Assembly (NCBI GenBank): GCA_023333565.1
Contig: JAJKFH010000611.1
Span: 124,001-188,000 of the forward strand
DNA length: 64,000 nucleotides
Origin: Puffinus mauretanicus
Lineage: Eukaryota; Chordata; Aves; Procellariiformes; Procellariidae
Direction: 5' to 3'
Of this stretch, positions 50,083 to 62,556 are shown piece after piece. The position numbers were made by a program, and so were the translations under genes. Below the pieces are notes generated by a model that saw only the letters and a list, made by a program, of their open reading frames with translations, searched no databases and was not told where the DNA came from. Within the stretch, counting starts at the first letter, position 1. The number at the start of each line of letters is the position of its first letter.

Positions 50083-53000
50083 TAAACATCTTGGAAAATA
50101 TTTTTGAGACATGAAAAGGAAGATTAGATCCAATTTTAAAGCTAGATCCTTCCATTATTGCATAAATAAATTATTTTCTCAGTTTTTGTTTTAGTTTTTT
50201 TAAGATGCTTCTTTGGGCATCACTTGACCGCTGCCTATATTTTAGCTGTAGCTAGATTCCTCTGTATTTTTTTACCCGTTTTTTGTTATAGATTTTAGAA
50301 ACTTGGAGTCATTCTATAGCTTCACCTCACAAGTTTCCCTGCTCGTTAATCTATTAATGCTTAATAATTAATTTCAATCATCAGCAAATATTGGTTGGAA
50401 AACACCATTAAACACAAATTCCAGTACTAATACCTCCACCTAGTAAACATTTGAGGAATTGAAATTACTTCATTTTTACAGAACTGCACAACTCAGGAAA
50501 AGCTATGTAGCTTATCAGGTGGTCCATTTCTTATAGTTTATTCCTAAAGAAACTTATGGCTTTGCAATCAGCATTTTTTCATTCAATTTGTACTAGCTGT
50601 CTCCATATTTTAAAAAAGAAAAAAAAAACACTGCTGTTTATACCTCAGTCTCAAGGGCCATTTTCTCAGAATAATGGAACCAACACAGATAAACTTTACA
50701 CACTTCTATAGGCCAGACTGCATACTGTATCTTTAAAAGATCAAATCAGGGCAAGGTTTTTGTTACAGCCTTGACATAAACATTTACTATAAAAGGTATG
50801 AAAATCCTGATTTGGGGGTTCTCATTTAGCCATATTTGCTTAGATTACCTTTCATCATTTGCTAGGTGGGGTTATCTTCAGAATGCCAGATGAGCATGTT
50901 CTGTTAAATACAATTAAAATCGAGAATTGGAGTTATCAGTAACTCTCTTAGTTTGAGCAACATTAAAAAAAAAAAAATTAAAAATTAGGTTTCCATTTCA
51001 TCATGAGAATCACTTAACTTTACTTGACACTTGAAAATCTTTTCAACTTTCTTTTAAAACTCATCCAAAAGCCATTTCCAAGCTTTTTGGTTTCAGTAGA
51101 ACCATTTTCCTCATTGGCATAGTATCAAAATAAGTAACGTTTTCAGTTATGTAACAGTGCTTTAAAACTCATGCAGTTTATGCTAAGACAGTTACTAAAT
51201 TTCTCAGCATTGCCAAATCATCACCTTTTCAGAGCAATATAGCTATTAATAAAGTAGAAAATTAAAAACACTTGTCCAAACTTCCTGATTTCAAGCTAAT
51301 TAAAGTAAACTTTATAATGAATAAACCAGACTCTAACCTTTTTTGCTTGTTCAAAAAAGTTAACTTCAGCAAGTGATAAAGCTTCAAGGATGCAACGATT
51401 CTCAGTGATAAGGCTTCATGTACGGTTAATATACAGCACATAGGGTAAAATCACAACTAATTCGTTGACAGTGAGCTCTCTAATTGAAAATGCTAACAGA
51501 ATGCATCTGTGCAGTGTGCTCTATTATACTCAATAACTGAAAACCATTTACAAGAGATGAGATTCTTGTGAAATGACTGAGGACAAACTGTTCCTGCTTC
51601 TTTTCCCTCTACATTCAAGAGTAGTATGGTCATGAGAGTGCATGTCATGCATTCTGCAATGGGGAGATACTGTTCTCCTCTTTTGCCCTGACCCTTTTGA
51701 GAATAAGGATGAGTGATCAATCTGTGATTCCCAACAGGAGACACCTAAAAATGTTCATCTCTCAGTTGATAATTTCCTCAGGACATCAGAGCTACTATCT
51801 GTCTCCTCACTTCATCACTCTTCTATGTTTCTTCTTTTTGTTTTGTTGTTCTTCCTGCTTACTTCTTTCTTTTCCCTAGCAAAAAACTAAGTATCCACAG
51901 AACCATCTCATTAAAAGGCATTGTATCCAGACAACCAACAATAAGAATTTAAAAGTAACTCTTCTATATGCATACAACATCATCTTTGCCTGTTAGAGAG
52001 GCATATCTGAGGATTTCATATGGTCTTACAGTCCCTTTGAATAAAATTTTCTTTCCAGTTTGGTTCCACTTTCTTGAGGGCTAAAGGATCTATCCACCTT
52101 ACAGGTGATACCCAGCAGAAACTCTAATATAGGGAATGTCAACACAGCCCTCCTAGGAAAAGGAGGAACTAGGGATAAAACATTTCCTTCACTTCTAGAC
52201 ATGGTCGAGACCCTTTCATCCCCCTAGGGACTGACAAATTTTATCTTAGGAAGGCCTGCACAATAGAAAAGCCCTGATTAAATGGAAGGATGAATCACAC
52301 GAACAGATACACCATAGAAGTAGGCATATCAGTATGTTTAGAAGAGGTAGGAGGGGAATAAGTGATGCTGCAATGGTTTAATTTTTTTTTCTGGGCAGGA
52401 TATTTTTTCCTCACTCATCAGAAATATGACACTGTGGAAAGACCATTCAAGTTTCTTGTGTAAATGCACTACAGTTGCAAAACAAAACTGTTCTTCCTCT
52501 ACAGAGCAGAAATAAAAAATGATGACCCAGTGATAACACGCTAGTTATTGAGTTTGATTTCTTTATTAATCTCTTCCTCAAGTAAATATTATCTTTTTAA
52601 ATCTAAAGTATATAACGTCCTTATGTAAATATTTTCTTGGGTGACTGGGTGAATGAAACTGTAAATTCCTACTAAAAGCTATTCTAGAGAATGCTTAGAG
52701 ATGATGTTTAAAAGATCTCGATGATATTCAAAACAAACACATCATGCTAAACCGGTACAGATAGAGACAAAACTCGTATAGCGTCTTTGCTAACTAAAGA
52801 TTTGGAGAAAGCTTGGGGACATGGACAAGAGAGAACAGTTTCAGTGAACTGGAGAATGGATGTTTCTGATGACTGAGACCCCTCTACTCTCTAAATCAGG
52901 ATGTTCATAATTAAGAGAATTTTGAATCTTGATCTTCTCCTGCAATCTAAAAGTCTTAAAAGAATTATCTACATCAGGTAGGTATTTGTAGCTTTTCTAA

Positions 53001-55172
53001 ATGGATCCAAAGCTTTCCATGATGATCCCCTTCTTTGATCATGCCCAGTCTCTTGTACATTTGATTGTGTGTAACCTCATCTGAATTAATGCCTGGGCTT
53101 AAGAAGATGGGATGGTAGCTCACACCATCTAACTTGAGATATCTAACTGAGGGGCCTAGACTCAAAGCTTAGCTCCCTACATAGTTAGTGAACATTCAGG
53201 CAGTAATTAGGTGTTCCTAAAAGGCCTTGAATCTGCACAGAGAAGTTAAAATTATTTTAAGAGTACTCTGAATCACTCTCTGGAGAATCCAGTGAAAACC
53301 TTGGCTCCAAATTCGCGCACCAAGCTGATACTCAGCGGTATGAAAAACTCTTGCACAGCCAGCTCACTGAGAAGCCACTAAAAACTGTGATAATCTCCCT
53401 TTTAGAAGCCACTATTATTGATAGACCTCAAAACCACTAAAACATCTCATGTTTGATCTTATTTCAAAGCTTATAAAGCATCAAGGCAAAAAGGCAAGTG
53501 CCTTTGCTATCTGGAAGTTTCTAATTATCTATCTAATTATCCCTTTAATCTCTATCAGGAATATTTCAGTTGGTTCCTCCTGTCCAGGCTTCCCTACCGT
53601 TGATGTGGAAAGGCAAACATAACAATAAGGCAAAAGTTGGCACTTATTTTCAGCTTTCAAGATCTGTACTGCATTTTCTTCTGAAATTTTTCTTCTGCAG
53701 TTGAGTGAGTTCTTTCAGAGATCCGTAGCCACAAGAGTATTCATCTAAGAGGGAAGTTAGGATGCAATTTATCAATTCTTGTGACAAGTTCTACAAAGCA
53801 AACACTTTCCTTTCATTTATTATTAGCCTAGGTGTTTACACAATTTGTACAGCAATGAAAAATCCTCCTACCATGTCTGTACTATAACCCTGAAGTAATG
53901 TGTGAAATTTTTGTCTGAATATCAAATAACCAACTAGCCACATTAAACATGGATATTTGAGAGGAATGTATGATAAAAGCACATAAGAACTGAATTTAGA
54001 CCCATGTATACCAAGGTATTTTCCAAGCCACGTGAGATAAACTTTGTTTCTAGTTACTATTTATGCCAAAATGCTTCTTCTGGTGCTTTCTTTAGACCTC
54101 TTTATGAGTACCTTGAGGTGTTTATCCTCATTAAGAAAAACCAAAACGGGGGAACACAGATGTAGCACTCATTTTAGTTGACTCTTTCAATGCCAAATTA
54201 TTCAATAACATTAGATAATACAGGATTGGACACAATGTGTCTAATAACACAATAATAATAAAGCTGGTGAAGGCTCAGGTCATTTTTGGGAAACAGAAAA
54301 ACACGATAGATCAGTTCACAAAAGAAAATACTGCATCCTACATCTAAAATGCACATATGCCTTTATGGTGGGTAAGTCACATTTTCAATTGTTTTTTTCA
54401 GTATTTTTTTACACGGTAAACCCCATTACAAATATTAGGCAGGAAGATCTGGCTCAATAATACTCAGTAATGCTTCTTGATTACCTGTAAGTGTTGCTTT
54501 CAATGAAGCGTTCCTTCATTACCAGACACGAACCACAAACAACATAAGATTCATACCTCCCTCACCCCAGTGGTGTCTGAATATAAGAACTTATCTGCTT
54601 TTACAGGTGACTTTTGTCTTATTGTTGCTCTTTGTGGGGGAGGAATGGTGATTTGTTAGTGTGGCCCCTATTTATCTGACCTTTCAGAAGTTTAAGAGAG
54701 AAATTAAGTTCAGGACACAAAGCACTATTTTCATGGTGATGCTGAACATTTTGAACCAGATATCTTCTAGCACAGTGTATGGACAGCAGGAACATTCGGT
54801 TTTGCTTACCTTTTCCAAGGTACTGCAGAATAATAATCCAATTTTCTGATCTGGATCCTGTAAATTTTTTTTTTTTCCTCAGACTACTTCTCTAAGTCTC
54901 TCGCTGACTCATCACATAATGTATCTCAGAGGCCTGCCTGCCTTCTCAAATTAACTTGAACAGGCTACCAAAGAGATGAATGACAAAACCAATATTTTCC
55001 ACTTGCAAAATAATTCAGGTTATGTTACATATTTACCATCCAAACATTTAGTTTCACTTTTTGCCATGTAGTTGCTTTTTTAAAGAACAGATGTATCATC
55101 CTCAGTAACTTTCTTTACACATATACACCCTTTAAATGAGTATCTAAGAAACAGACCGTGTTAATCCTTCAG

Positions 55173-56040
55173 ATCATAGAATTATTAAGGTTGGAAAAGA
55201 CCTCTAAGATCATCGAGTCCAACCGTCAACCCAACACCACCATGCCCACTACTCCATGTCCCTAAGCGCCTGATCTACACGTCTTTTAAATACTTCCAGG
55301 GATGGTGACTCAACCACTTCCCTGGGCAGCCTGTTCCAAGGTCTGACCACTCTCTCAGTAAAGAAATTTCTCCTAATGTCCAATCTAAACCTCCCTGGCG
55401 CAACTTGAGGCCATTTCCTCTCGTCCTATCGCTGGTTACCCAGCGAAGAGTGCACCTGTCTAGGCCGTGAGCTGCCAGCTTCTCTAGGAGAATGCTGTGG
55501 GAGACAGCACTCAAAGGCTTTATTGAAGTCCAGGTAGACCACATCCACAGCCTTTCCCTCATCCACGAGGCGGGTCACCTGGTCATAGAAGGAGATCAGG
55601 TTGGTCAAGCAGGACCTGCCTTCCACGAACCCGTGCTGGCTGGGCCTGATCCCCTGGTTGTCCCGCACATGGCTTGCGGGCGCCCTCAAAATGAACCACT
55701 CCATAATCTTCCCTGGCACCGAGGTCAGGCTGACCAGCCGGTAGTTCCCTGGATCCTCCTTCTGGCCCTTCTTGTAGATGGGTGTCACGTTGGCAAGCCT
55801 CCAGTCGTCCAGGACCTCCCCAGTTAACCAGGACTGCTGGTAAATGATGGAGAGCAGCTTGGCAAGCTCCTCCGCCAGCTCCCTCAGTACCCTCGGGTGG
55901 ATCCCATCTGGCCCCATAGACTTGTGAGCGTCCAGGTGGTGTAGCAGGTCATTAACTGCTTCCTCTTGGATTATGGGGGGTTTATCCTGCTCGCCGTCCC
56001 TGTCTTCCAGTTCAGGGGGCTGAGTACCGTGAGGATAACT
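55173..56040 (-). mobile_element. CR1 LINE, 5'-truncated, frameshifted and internally deleted
   Basis: The minus strand encodes part of the CR1 reverse transcriptase. In reading order it has a Pro-Pro-Glu-Leu-Glu-Asp leader, Gly-Pro-Asp-Gly-Ile (about 55905), Pro-Ile-Tyr-Lys-Lys-Gly, a Gln-His-Gly-Phe block, and the motif A region Asp-Phe-Asn-Lys-Ala-Phe (55513-55530). Just after motif A (about 55505-55512) one extra base shifts the frame, and the coding sense resumes in the 55275-55562 frame. At about 55433-55442 that frame jumps from a Cys-Thr-Leu-Arg-Trp segment straight to Thr-Ser-Asp-Arg-Thr-Arg-Gly-Asn-Gly, which in complete CR1s lies near the end of ORF2. The part carrying the catalytic (Phe/Tyr)-Ala-Asp-Asp box is absent. 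The 3' end is normal, closing near 55173 with one ATTCTATG octamer. Many CpGs survive, suggesting a fairly recent insertion. No endonuclease domain is present. The 5' limit is uncertain by about 60 bp. Confidence 0.92.
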
Positions 56041-56042
56041 GA

Positions 56043-56078
56043 CATTATTATTTGGTCTGGCATTATTATTTGGTTGTA
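56043..56078. repeat. 18-bp tandem duplication at the CR1 5' edge
   Basis: CATTATTATTTGGT begins both copies (56043 and 56061), which differ only in the last four bases. It sits where recognisable CR1 sequence stops. Confidence 0.7.
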
Positions 56079-56100
56079 GATCCTCACCTAGGCTAGAGCC

Positions 56101-59100
56101 CCAGAGGAGCAAGGATTTCCACAAAAATACAGAAGACAGCCCTTGCCCTAACAAAAGGGCAGGAAAATGGATGACAAACAAAAGCACCCCAAGCAACTGG
56201 AGCCCTGGAAGCAATTTACTTGAGGATGCAAGATCACGAACAGCCAAATTTGAAACCTTAATCGCTTGAATTTCTGGACCATCTGATTCCTCATACTTCC
56301 CTTTTTGTCAGAGTTGGGTATTAATTTACATGAGAACACTAATCACTTAAACAGAAAGGACTGATGGCCCTAAAAATATGGATCAATATCAAGAACTCAT
56401 ATCTTCATTACATGTATTTCAGGGAATATATGCATGTATTTCGTGTATTTTTAGGGAAGGGAACCAAACCTCTCAGACACTGCTGCTCTTTCTTACATGA
56501 GGTTTCCATGGATGGAGTCTGATACTATATTCCCCTAACTCCTCCAATGAAGATTTATAATCTGAACAGCTAAGAGCAAAAGAGCATCAGAGTAATCTAC
56601 ATTACAGTAAATAAACAAACAAGAATGTAACCTAGAAATTTCACTCTACCTTAACCACCAAATTTTACAGTGAAAATAAAGCAAGAACTGCAACCCTGTA
56701 TTTACTGTTGAAATGCTTATAGTTTCATTGACAACAACTTAAATGTTTACTAAGTTAGACACTTGATAAGAAAACATTTTGTAACTGAATCTATGTTTAT
56801 ATTTAAAAAATTCTCCATCCCTTCTTTCCCATGACTAGCTTTTTGAGCTGATCTAAATACTCTTTGTGACTTCTGAGGACAGGAAGGAAGTGAGAATTGG
56901 TTTGGATTTTTTGGTAGTGCACCTGCAGAGGAATAATCGTAACAGAACAGCCTCAGAAAAATGAGTCCAGTGTTCTGCTGTTGTCTCCGCACTTATTTCC
57001 CATCTCTGGGTTGCACTCCGAACAATCAGGAGGCGAAGCAATGCCCTTGCCAGAAAAATAATAGACAGTGAATACTACAAGCAATTTCTAAGCAGAGTTC
57101 CAGCTGTTTTCTGCCCTTTTTCACATGCTTTACTCTCCCCTACAAAATAGTTACACCTCCTTCCATCCTCAGGCATCAATAATACTCTCTGCATTTCTAG
57201 TCCTAATGACAAGAGATTGCTTGTGCCAGTTTTGACCTCCCAGTCTCCTCCATTTTGACAGTTTTTAACTGCGGCTCTGCCTGGCATGCAGAAACCTTTA
57301 CCCAGCAAATTAATCCTCCACTTCCCAGGGCAGAATAACAACATAGACCTCACCAGGTTTTCTGCTGTTGACAAAATCAAACCACAGGTCACTTTCGCCA
57401 TTTGTGACTCCTCTACCAGCTGTGCTGGCAGGTACCCCCAACACAGTGCCTTGGCCTTCAACCCCTATTCTCGGAAAAGAACTCAGTGCAAGTGAGAGTC
57501 TTCAGAGCTGCAGCTCCACCTCCAGGTTATCTGAGACTTGTTCGTCTTGGAGACTGCTCTGCAGAAGGACAGAGCTGCACAGCACTGCCATGTACTATTA
57601 AGAACAGACTCTCTCTCTAGCACAGTGTTGTTACTGAAAGCATGTTACACTTCAGCAGTTGTCTCATCTAAATGATGAGCTTCTACTAGAAGCCACATAC
57701 ATTAACCTTATTCTAGTTAATCAAGTTAAAACAAATCCTTCCCCCGACTGAAAAAATAATTGTTTTTAAATCACAACTTTTAATTGTAATTTTAAGTGTA
57801 ATTTGGTCTCTATGATCAAAAGAGTATAAACTAAAAAAAAAAATCTTGCAAGAAAAGTAGGTGGTTTTTGTTAATTATTCCATTGTTTATTTGCTGTCAT
57901 GCTTACTGTTGCAGAGCTCTAGCCAATGCCACTGAACTTCAGTGGTAGTTAGGCACCAAAGTAGGAGCTGACCATCTGAGCATTTTTAAGGAGTCAGGTA
58001 AAACTCCTCCTGTTTTTAAATATAGCAAGTGTATGAGTTCACTACTCTATTAGCTTTTTGCCACTGCTCTTTGCTAGTTTGGGATGTTTGGGGTTTGTTT
58101 TGGTTGGTTTTTTTTTGCTTAGTTCCACTTTTAACCATATATTAATGAGGCTCAGGTTCAAAAGCTGAGTTTTAAACTCTAAAAAAAGCTTTTCTATAAA
58201 TCAGCAATTATTATCTCTGGAAAAGTCTAGGATTAGTATTCTGTATAACTAATGATGATACTTTCTAAACAGCATGGATTTTTTTTTTCTTGGTAAGGTG
58301 AATTATGTGACAGAAGCATGCTGTCAATAAAAAGACTAAGTACATTTATACATGCAACTGATTAATGATAAATACTGTTTCAGTTTCATGTTCTGATGCC
58401 AGCAGTAAGAGCTGGATTCCAACTGTGTGTTTCCTGAATTCTGTATTTCAGCGTACTTTAGCTGATGCCACTTCTCATTGTACTCTTAATTTCCTTTCTA
58501 TAGGATGAACTTAACTTTCAGAGATTCACTAACCTAATTTTGCACAAGCATTCATTCAAGTATTTATAATTCACATAAATAACAAAGAAAAGGTGTTTAC
58601 ATCATATTTTTTTCTTAAAATATAGTGCAAAAGAGAATAATGGTTACTTTGTTATTTGAAATATCTTGTAAAGGTTCACTGAATGGATGAATGTCTTATT
58701 ATGAAGCTGCAGCTAAGACTACATTTAGAAACTGAAACATTTTCTTGAAAGTATGAAGGGGAAAAAATATGCATTTGATACCTATGCCCCAGACTCAGAT
58801 CTAACACGGAAAAGCTGTGAGAAAGTATGATCCAAAAAGCAGTGAGCAGAGGACTGAGAGTAAGACCACCGCATTTGAAAAGCCGCCTCTCCGTCAGCCC
58901 TGGCTACTCAATCACATGGTAATAGCTTTTCCTTGTCTCAAAAGGGCAAGTCTAGTTGGTCCACCAGAAAGATCCATGATTTGAACCCAACACCAGTCAG
59001 GTGTTGGACATGTAAAGGTTTAAAAAGTTACCAGACTTCACTGGAATTATTAAAGAAATTAGGATACACTTTGCTTTCAGTTGCAGCTTACTGGAAAGAT

Positions 59101-62100
59101 AATTTTTTAACCTACAGAAACTCAATTTGCGCCAATATGCAGTATCTCCCTGCAATGCCACGCAGCAGGCTCCAGTGAGAGAACAGGTTCAGAAAACTTC
59201 CCTTCACTGCGATATTCTTGCCTATCCATGTTGAAAGGGAATAAAATAATCCTTGGTAGATATGAGATTGTTCATTTTTCCATTTAAAGCAATATCTTAG
59301 AAACTATCAGGAGGTCAGGTATTCCATTCGTCATATATAGTGTTTTGCATCTTCCCAAAGGCACTGGAGTGCATGCATAATTCACATGGAAGAAATATTC
59401 AATAAAATGTTCAAAACATTTTGCAAACAACACATGGCAAATAAGCCTTTATTTGCTCCTTTTGTGTTATGCTCTCTTTCCCCTTGAAAATTCTCTTCTC
59501 TGTATAATTTTTGATCCAATATTTCTGTAGTGTTATTGTTGTTCTGCTACCTTCCCTAAGTAAATTACATATAAAGAATATCAGAGAATGCTTACTTGCA
59601 GCTACATTCTCAGGAAGAAATATATGCAATGAATTCACTGCTGAGAGATTTATGCGATTCTAATCAAAAAGTGTCATAATAAAATGTTTACATTGTAAAA
59701 TGAAAAATCTTAGGCTTTTCAGGGTAGCAGGAAGGGAAGTTTGCCACTTGGCATAGCTAAACTTTTATGAATGTTTATGAATTATTCTACTGGAAAATGA
59801 ATGATGGGCTATAATATTTTTTGTGTGTATGTCACTATTCCTTACTGCACTGTGATGGGACTATTCATGTATAACAGTTAATACAGCAGAGTTGGAGCTT
59901 TTCCTGCCTCAGTAGACGCTGGAGCTTTCAGAGCCAGACACTTGCTAATGCCTATTTGTATGTATCTGATTCCAGACATTTTCCAACTTCAGGGAGACAG
60001 AAGGGACAGAAGATGGAGTTTAAAAAGAAATACATTAGACATCTGAAACAAAACAAAACAAAGCAGGGATGTAAAATCCGTTTTAGGACATCTCCATATA
60101 GCTGGAGAATATAACAATCATTCATCCATTGCCAATCATAAGCATAGACCAGACATTAAATGCCATTCTATCTTTCCCACAGAAGTCAGGGCACATTAAA
60201 AACACAGAGGGTGGCAAATCGAAAAGGTTTTAAAAAAAACAAAAGAAGAAAAAAAAGTCAGTTCTCTGCTGCCACCTACTCCAGATCCTACCAGAGCAGT
60301 AGGAATGGGGCATGAAAGGGCAGGGTAACTGACCGGAGCACTCACTGCCCAGAAGTGAGGCAGTGTATACAGCATAATTTCAAATGTCGGTGGAGTGTCT
60401 ACTTCAGAATGTGCTTTGGTTGAGTTGTGAGTCACAAATTCCTCCAGAGCCATTGGCTGTCATGGCCCTTACTAACCTCTCTGTTCTGCAGATCAGCTGG
60501 CTGTTTCATAAGATAAAGGCATACAGCTTAAGCAAGGCTCAAGTAATCTTTGTGTTCAGCTTTCCAAGATAGAGATGAAAGATTCCATTATGGATGGCAG
60601 TCCATTAAGTAGCTGCATGGATTGCAGACTTCCTTCATGTTGTTCCTTTGAAAAGGCAAGTTGTTGCCAGTAACTTGTTCTTGTTGTTTTCTAATAGCTC
60701 ATCAGAGCTTCTCCAAGCTACACCAAATCCAAGCTAACTTATGCTATTCCATTGCTGTCATTTTCCTTCTGTATTTGCAAAGTTAGTAGCTGACAGTGTT
60801 TATGAAATATTGCAGGTAGGGCTGTCTGACGCTCTCCCATTCCCTTTTCTGCCTTTGTCTTACTAAAAATGGTAATCTTGGTGGTAAATTAGAAAACAAA
60901 ATAACAGATAAGGAACGGTATCTTATGTGACAGACAGATCCTGAGACACAACTGCTTGTGTCATGTTAAAATTTCCCTTTACTCTTTACAAAACAAAAAG
61001 CCAGACAGAACATTTTCCTTTCCCAAACACAGGTAACAGCTGGATTTGTCATGCCTTCAGCCTGTGAGTTCTCATGCTATTTATCATACAGCTGCTTCAG
61101 TGATCCCAACTGGTTGCTGCTTCTTGATGTTTAAATACCTAAACTTCATTACAGAGCTGAAAAAGATACAAAAGCCTGAAAAATTCAGGCCGTGGCATGG
61201 TTGCAATTTCAAAGGAAAACCTGCATGTTTGTTTAATTGAAGAAATATATAGGGTTCTCTGATCATACACACATGATAACACTCTGAATCAACAGCACTG
61301 GTACACCTTTGACATTAGTTGTTTTTATATCCTTTAATATGACAGTAATTAAAATTAATTCATGCAGATTTTCCTTTAAATATACTCCATTAGCAAAGAG
61401 CATTTGTCAAATCTACCTCCAGCATACAATACCTAATGATATCCCTAAACATTAAAAGCCCTAATCTTGTAATTTATTGCTTAAAGCAGTTTACACATAT
61501 TAGTCTAATAAACTGCAAGCAGTGAATTAACAGATGTCTTCTTGTACATGGAATACTTTACTATAAATTCATGCCTACTTAGTAACAGTATGATAAAAGG
61601 GTCTCTATTTATATTCTTTACCTCCACACACCTCATGGTGGTTAGGGAAAATATATAACTGCATTGACTGACTTGGTAATTAAGGAAAACGTCACAGATA
61701 CAGTTCCTTTATCAAGAACTTAAGGTATCTGAGGTCCTGAATTGACAATCTGTGGCAACCAGCCAGATCTCAGCAAATCTGAACTAGGAATGGCTTTTAA
61801 GCACAGATAGGTCAAGGAGGGTAACAACTGGTTAGCCCAATCAACAAAAACCCAGTGGGATCTTCTGTAGCATCACTGAACTTACAGGCTCCTGGACTTG
61901 GTTTGCTCCTGGACAACAAAAAAAGTCGAGAGGATTGGTTCGCTAACATTCCTGTTATTGAGGTCGTCACTTACATGCAGTGATCATGTCATTGACAATT
62001 GGGTAAATGGATAATAGTTAATACTTGATAGTACATAAATAATATCAACACGGTGCAACTGCTGCTTCTTCCATAAAAATGTTTTACGTCAGTAAATGAG

Positions 62101-62491
62101 ATTTTCCTCTCAGTTTTACCAACGGGAATTTGCAACTTCACAAATTATGTGAAGAAGGATCTAAGCCAACTTTATTTCCATCTGCTCCTATTGTGTGACT
62201 GTTTTATAAGTGACCTGATTACTGTAGTGTTCAGCACTTCTCATTTCTAAATGGTTCTGATAGTTCAATACAGGAAGTTATAACAAGTTATATTAAATGT
62301 GGGTACAGAGCAAGGAGCAACCTCTTCAGATTAATTGCTCTTGTTTTTAGGTGGCTGATGAGACAAAATAATCTATAACCTCTTCCAACCTATCAGCTTA
62401 GCAAAACAGAAGGGCTACTGTCACAAATCTTTAAAGTTCTTTCTCCCCTGATCAGGATTTTAGGCCTGATAAATATTTTGGTCTATTGTAT
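56101..62491. other. gene-free AT-rich DNA
   Basis: No gene is supported. The open frame of the CR1 continues upstream to 56247, but that part does not resemble CR1 and is chance. The interval 57000-57610 is somewhat GC-richer, with a 128-codon minus frame (57075-57461) and two overlapping plus frames that match nothing known. A short (AAAAC)n run lies near 60046-60063. The stretch 61320-61560 is TAAT-rich and enhancer-like by eye only. Confidence 0.6.
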
Positions 62492-62556
62492 TTCAGAATC
62501 ACAGAATATCTCAAGTTGGAAGGGACCCATAAGGATCATCAAGTCCAACTCCCATG
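62492..62556 (-). mobile_element. CR1 LINE 3' end, extremely 5'-truncated
   Basis: On the plus strand two octamers reading TTCAGAAT and CACAGAAT (62492-62507) are followed by a diverged AAGTTGGAAGGGACCC and GGATCATCAAGTCCAACTCC. This is the reverse complement of a CR1 tail. Only about 65 bp remain. Confidence 0.88.

Larger units (their letters stand above)
45331..55172. other. gene-free AT-rich DNA
   Basis: No gene or named transposon. A T run of 15 lies at 45335-45349, an A run of 13 at 50965-50977 and a 35-bp tandem duplication at 50013-50082. Pyrimidine-rich plus-strand tracts at about 46430-46520 and 51810-51880 end in AG and look like splice acceptors, but no open coding frame follows. 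The 112-codon frame at 49333-49671 is opposed by an open minus frame and has no domain. Confidence 0.6.
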
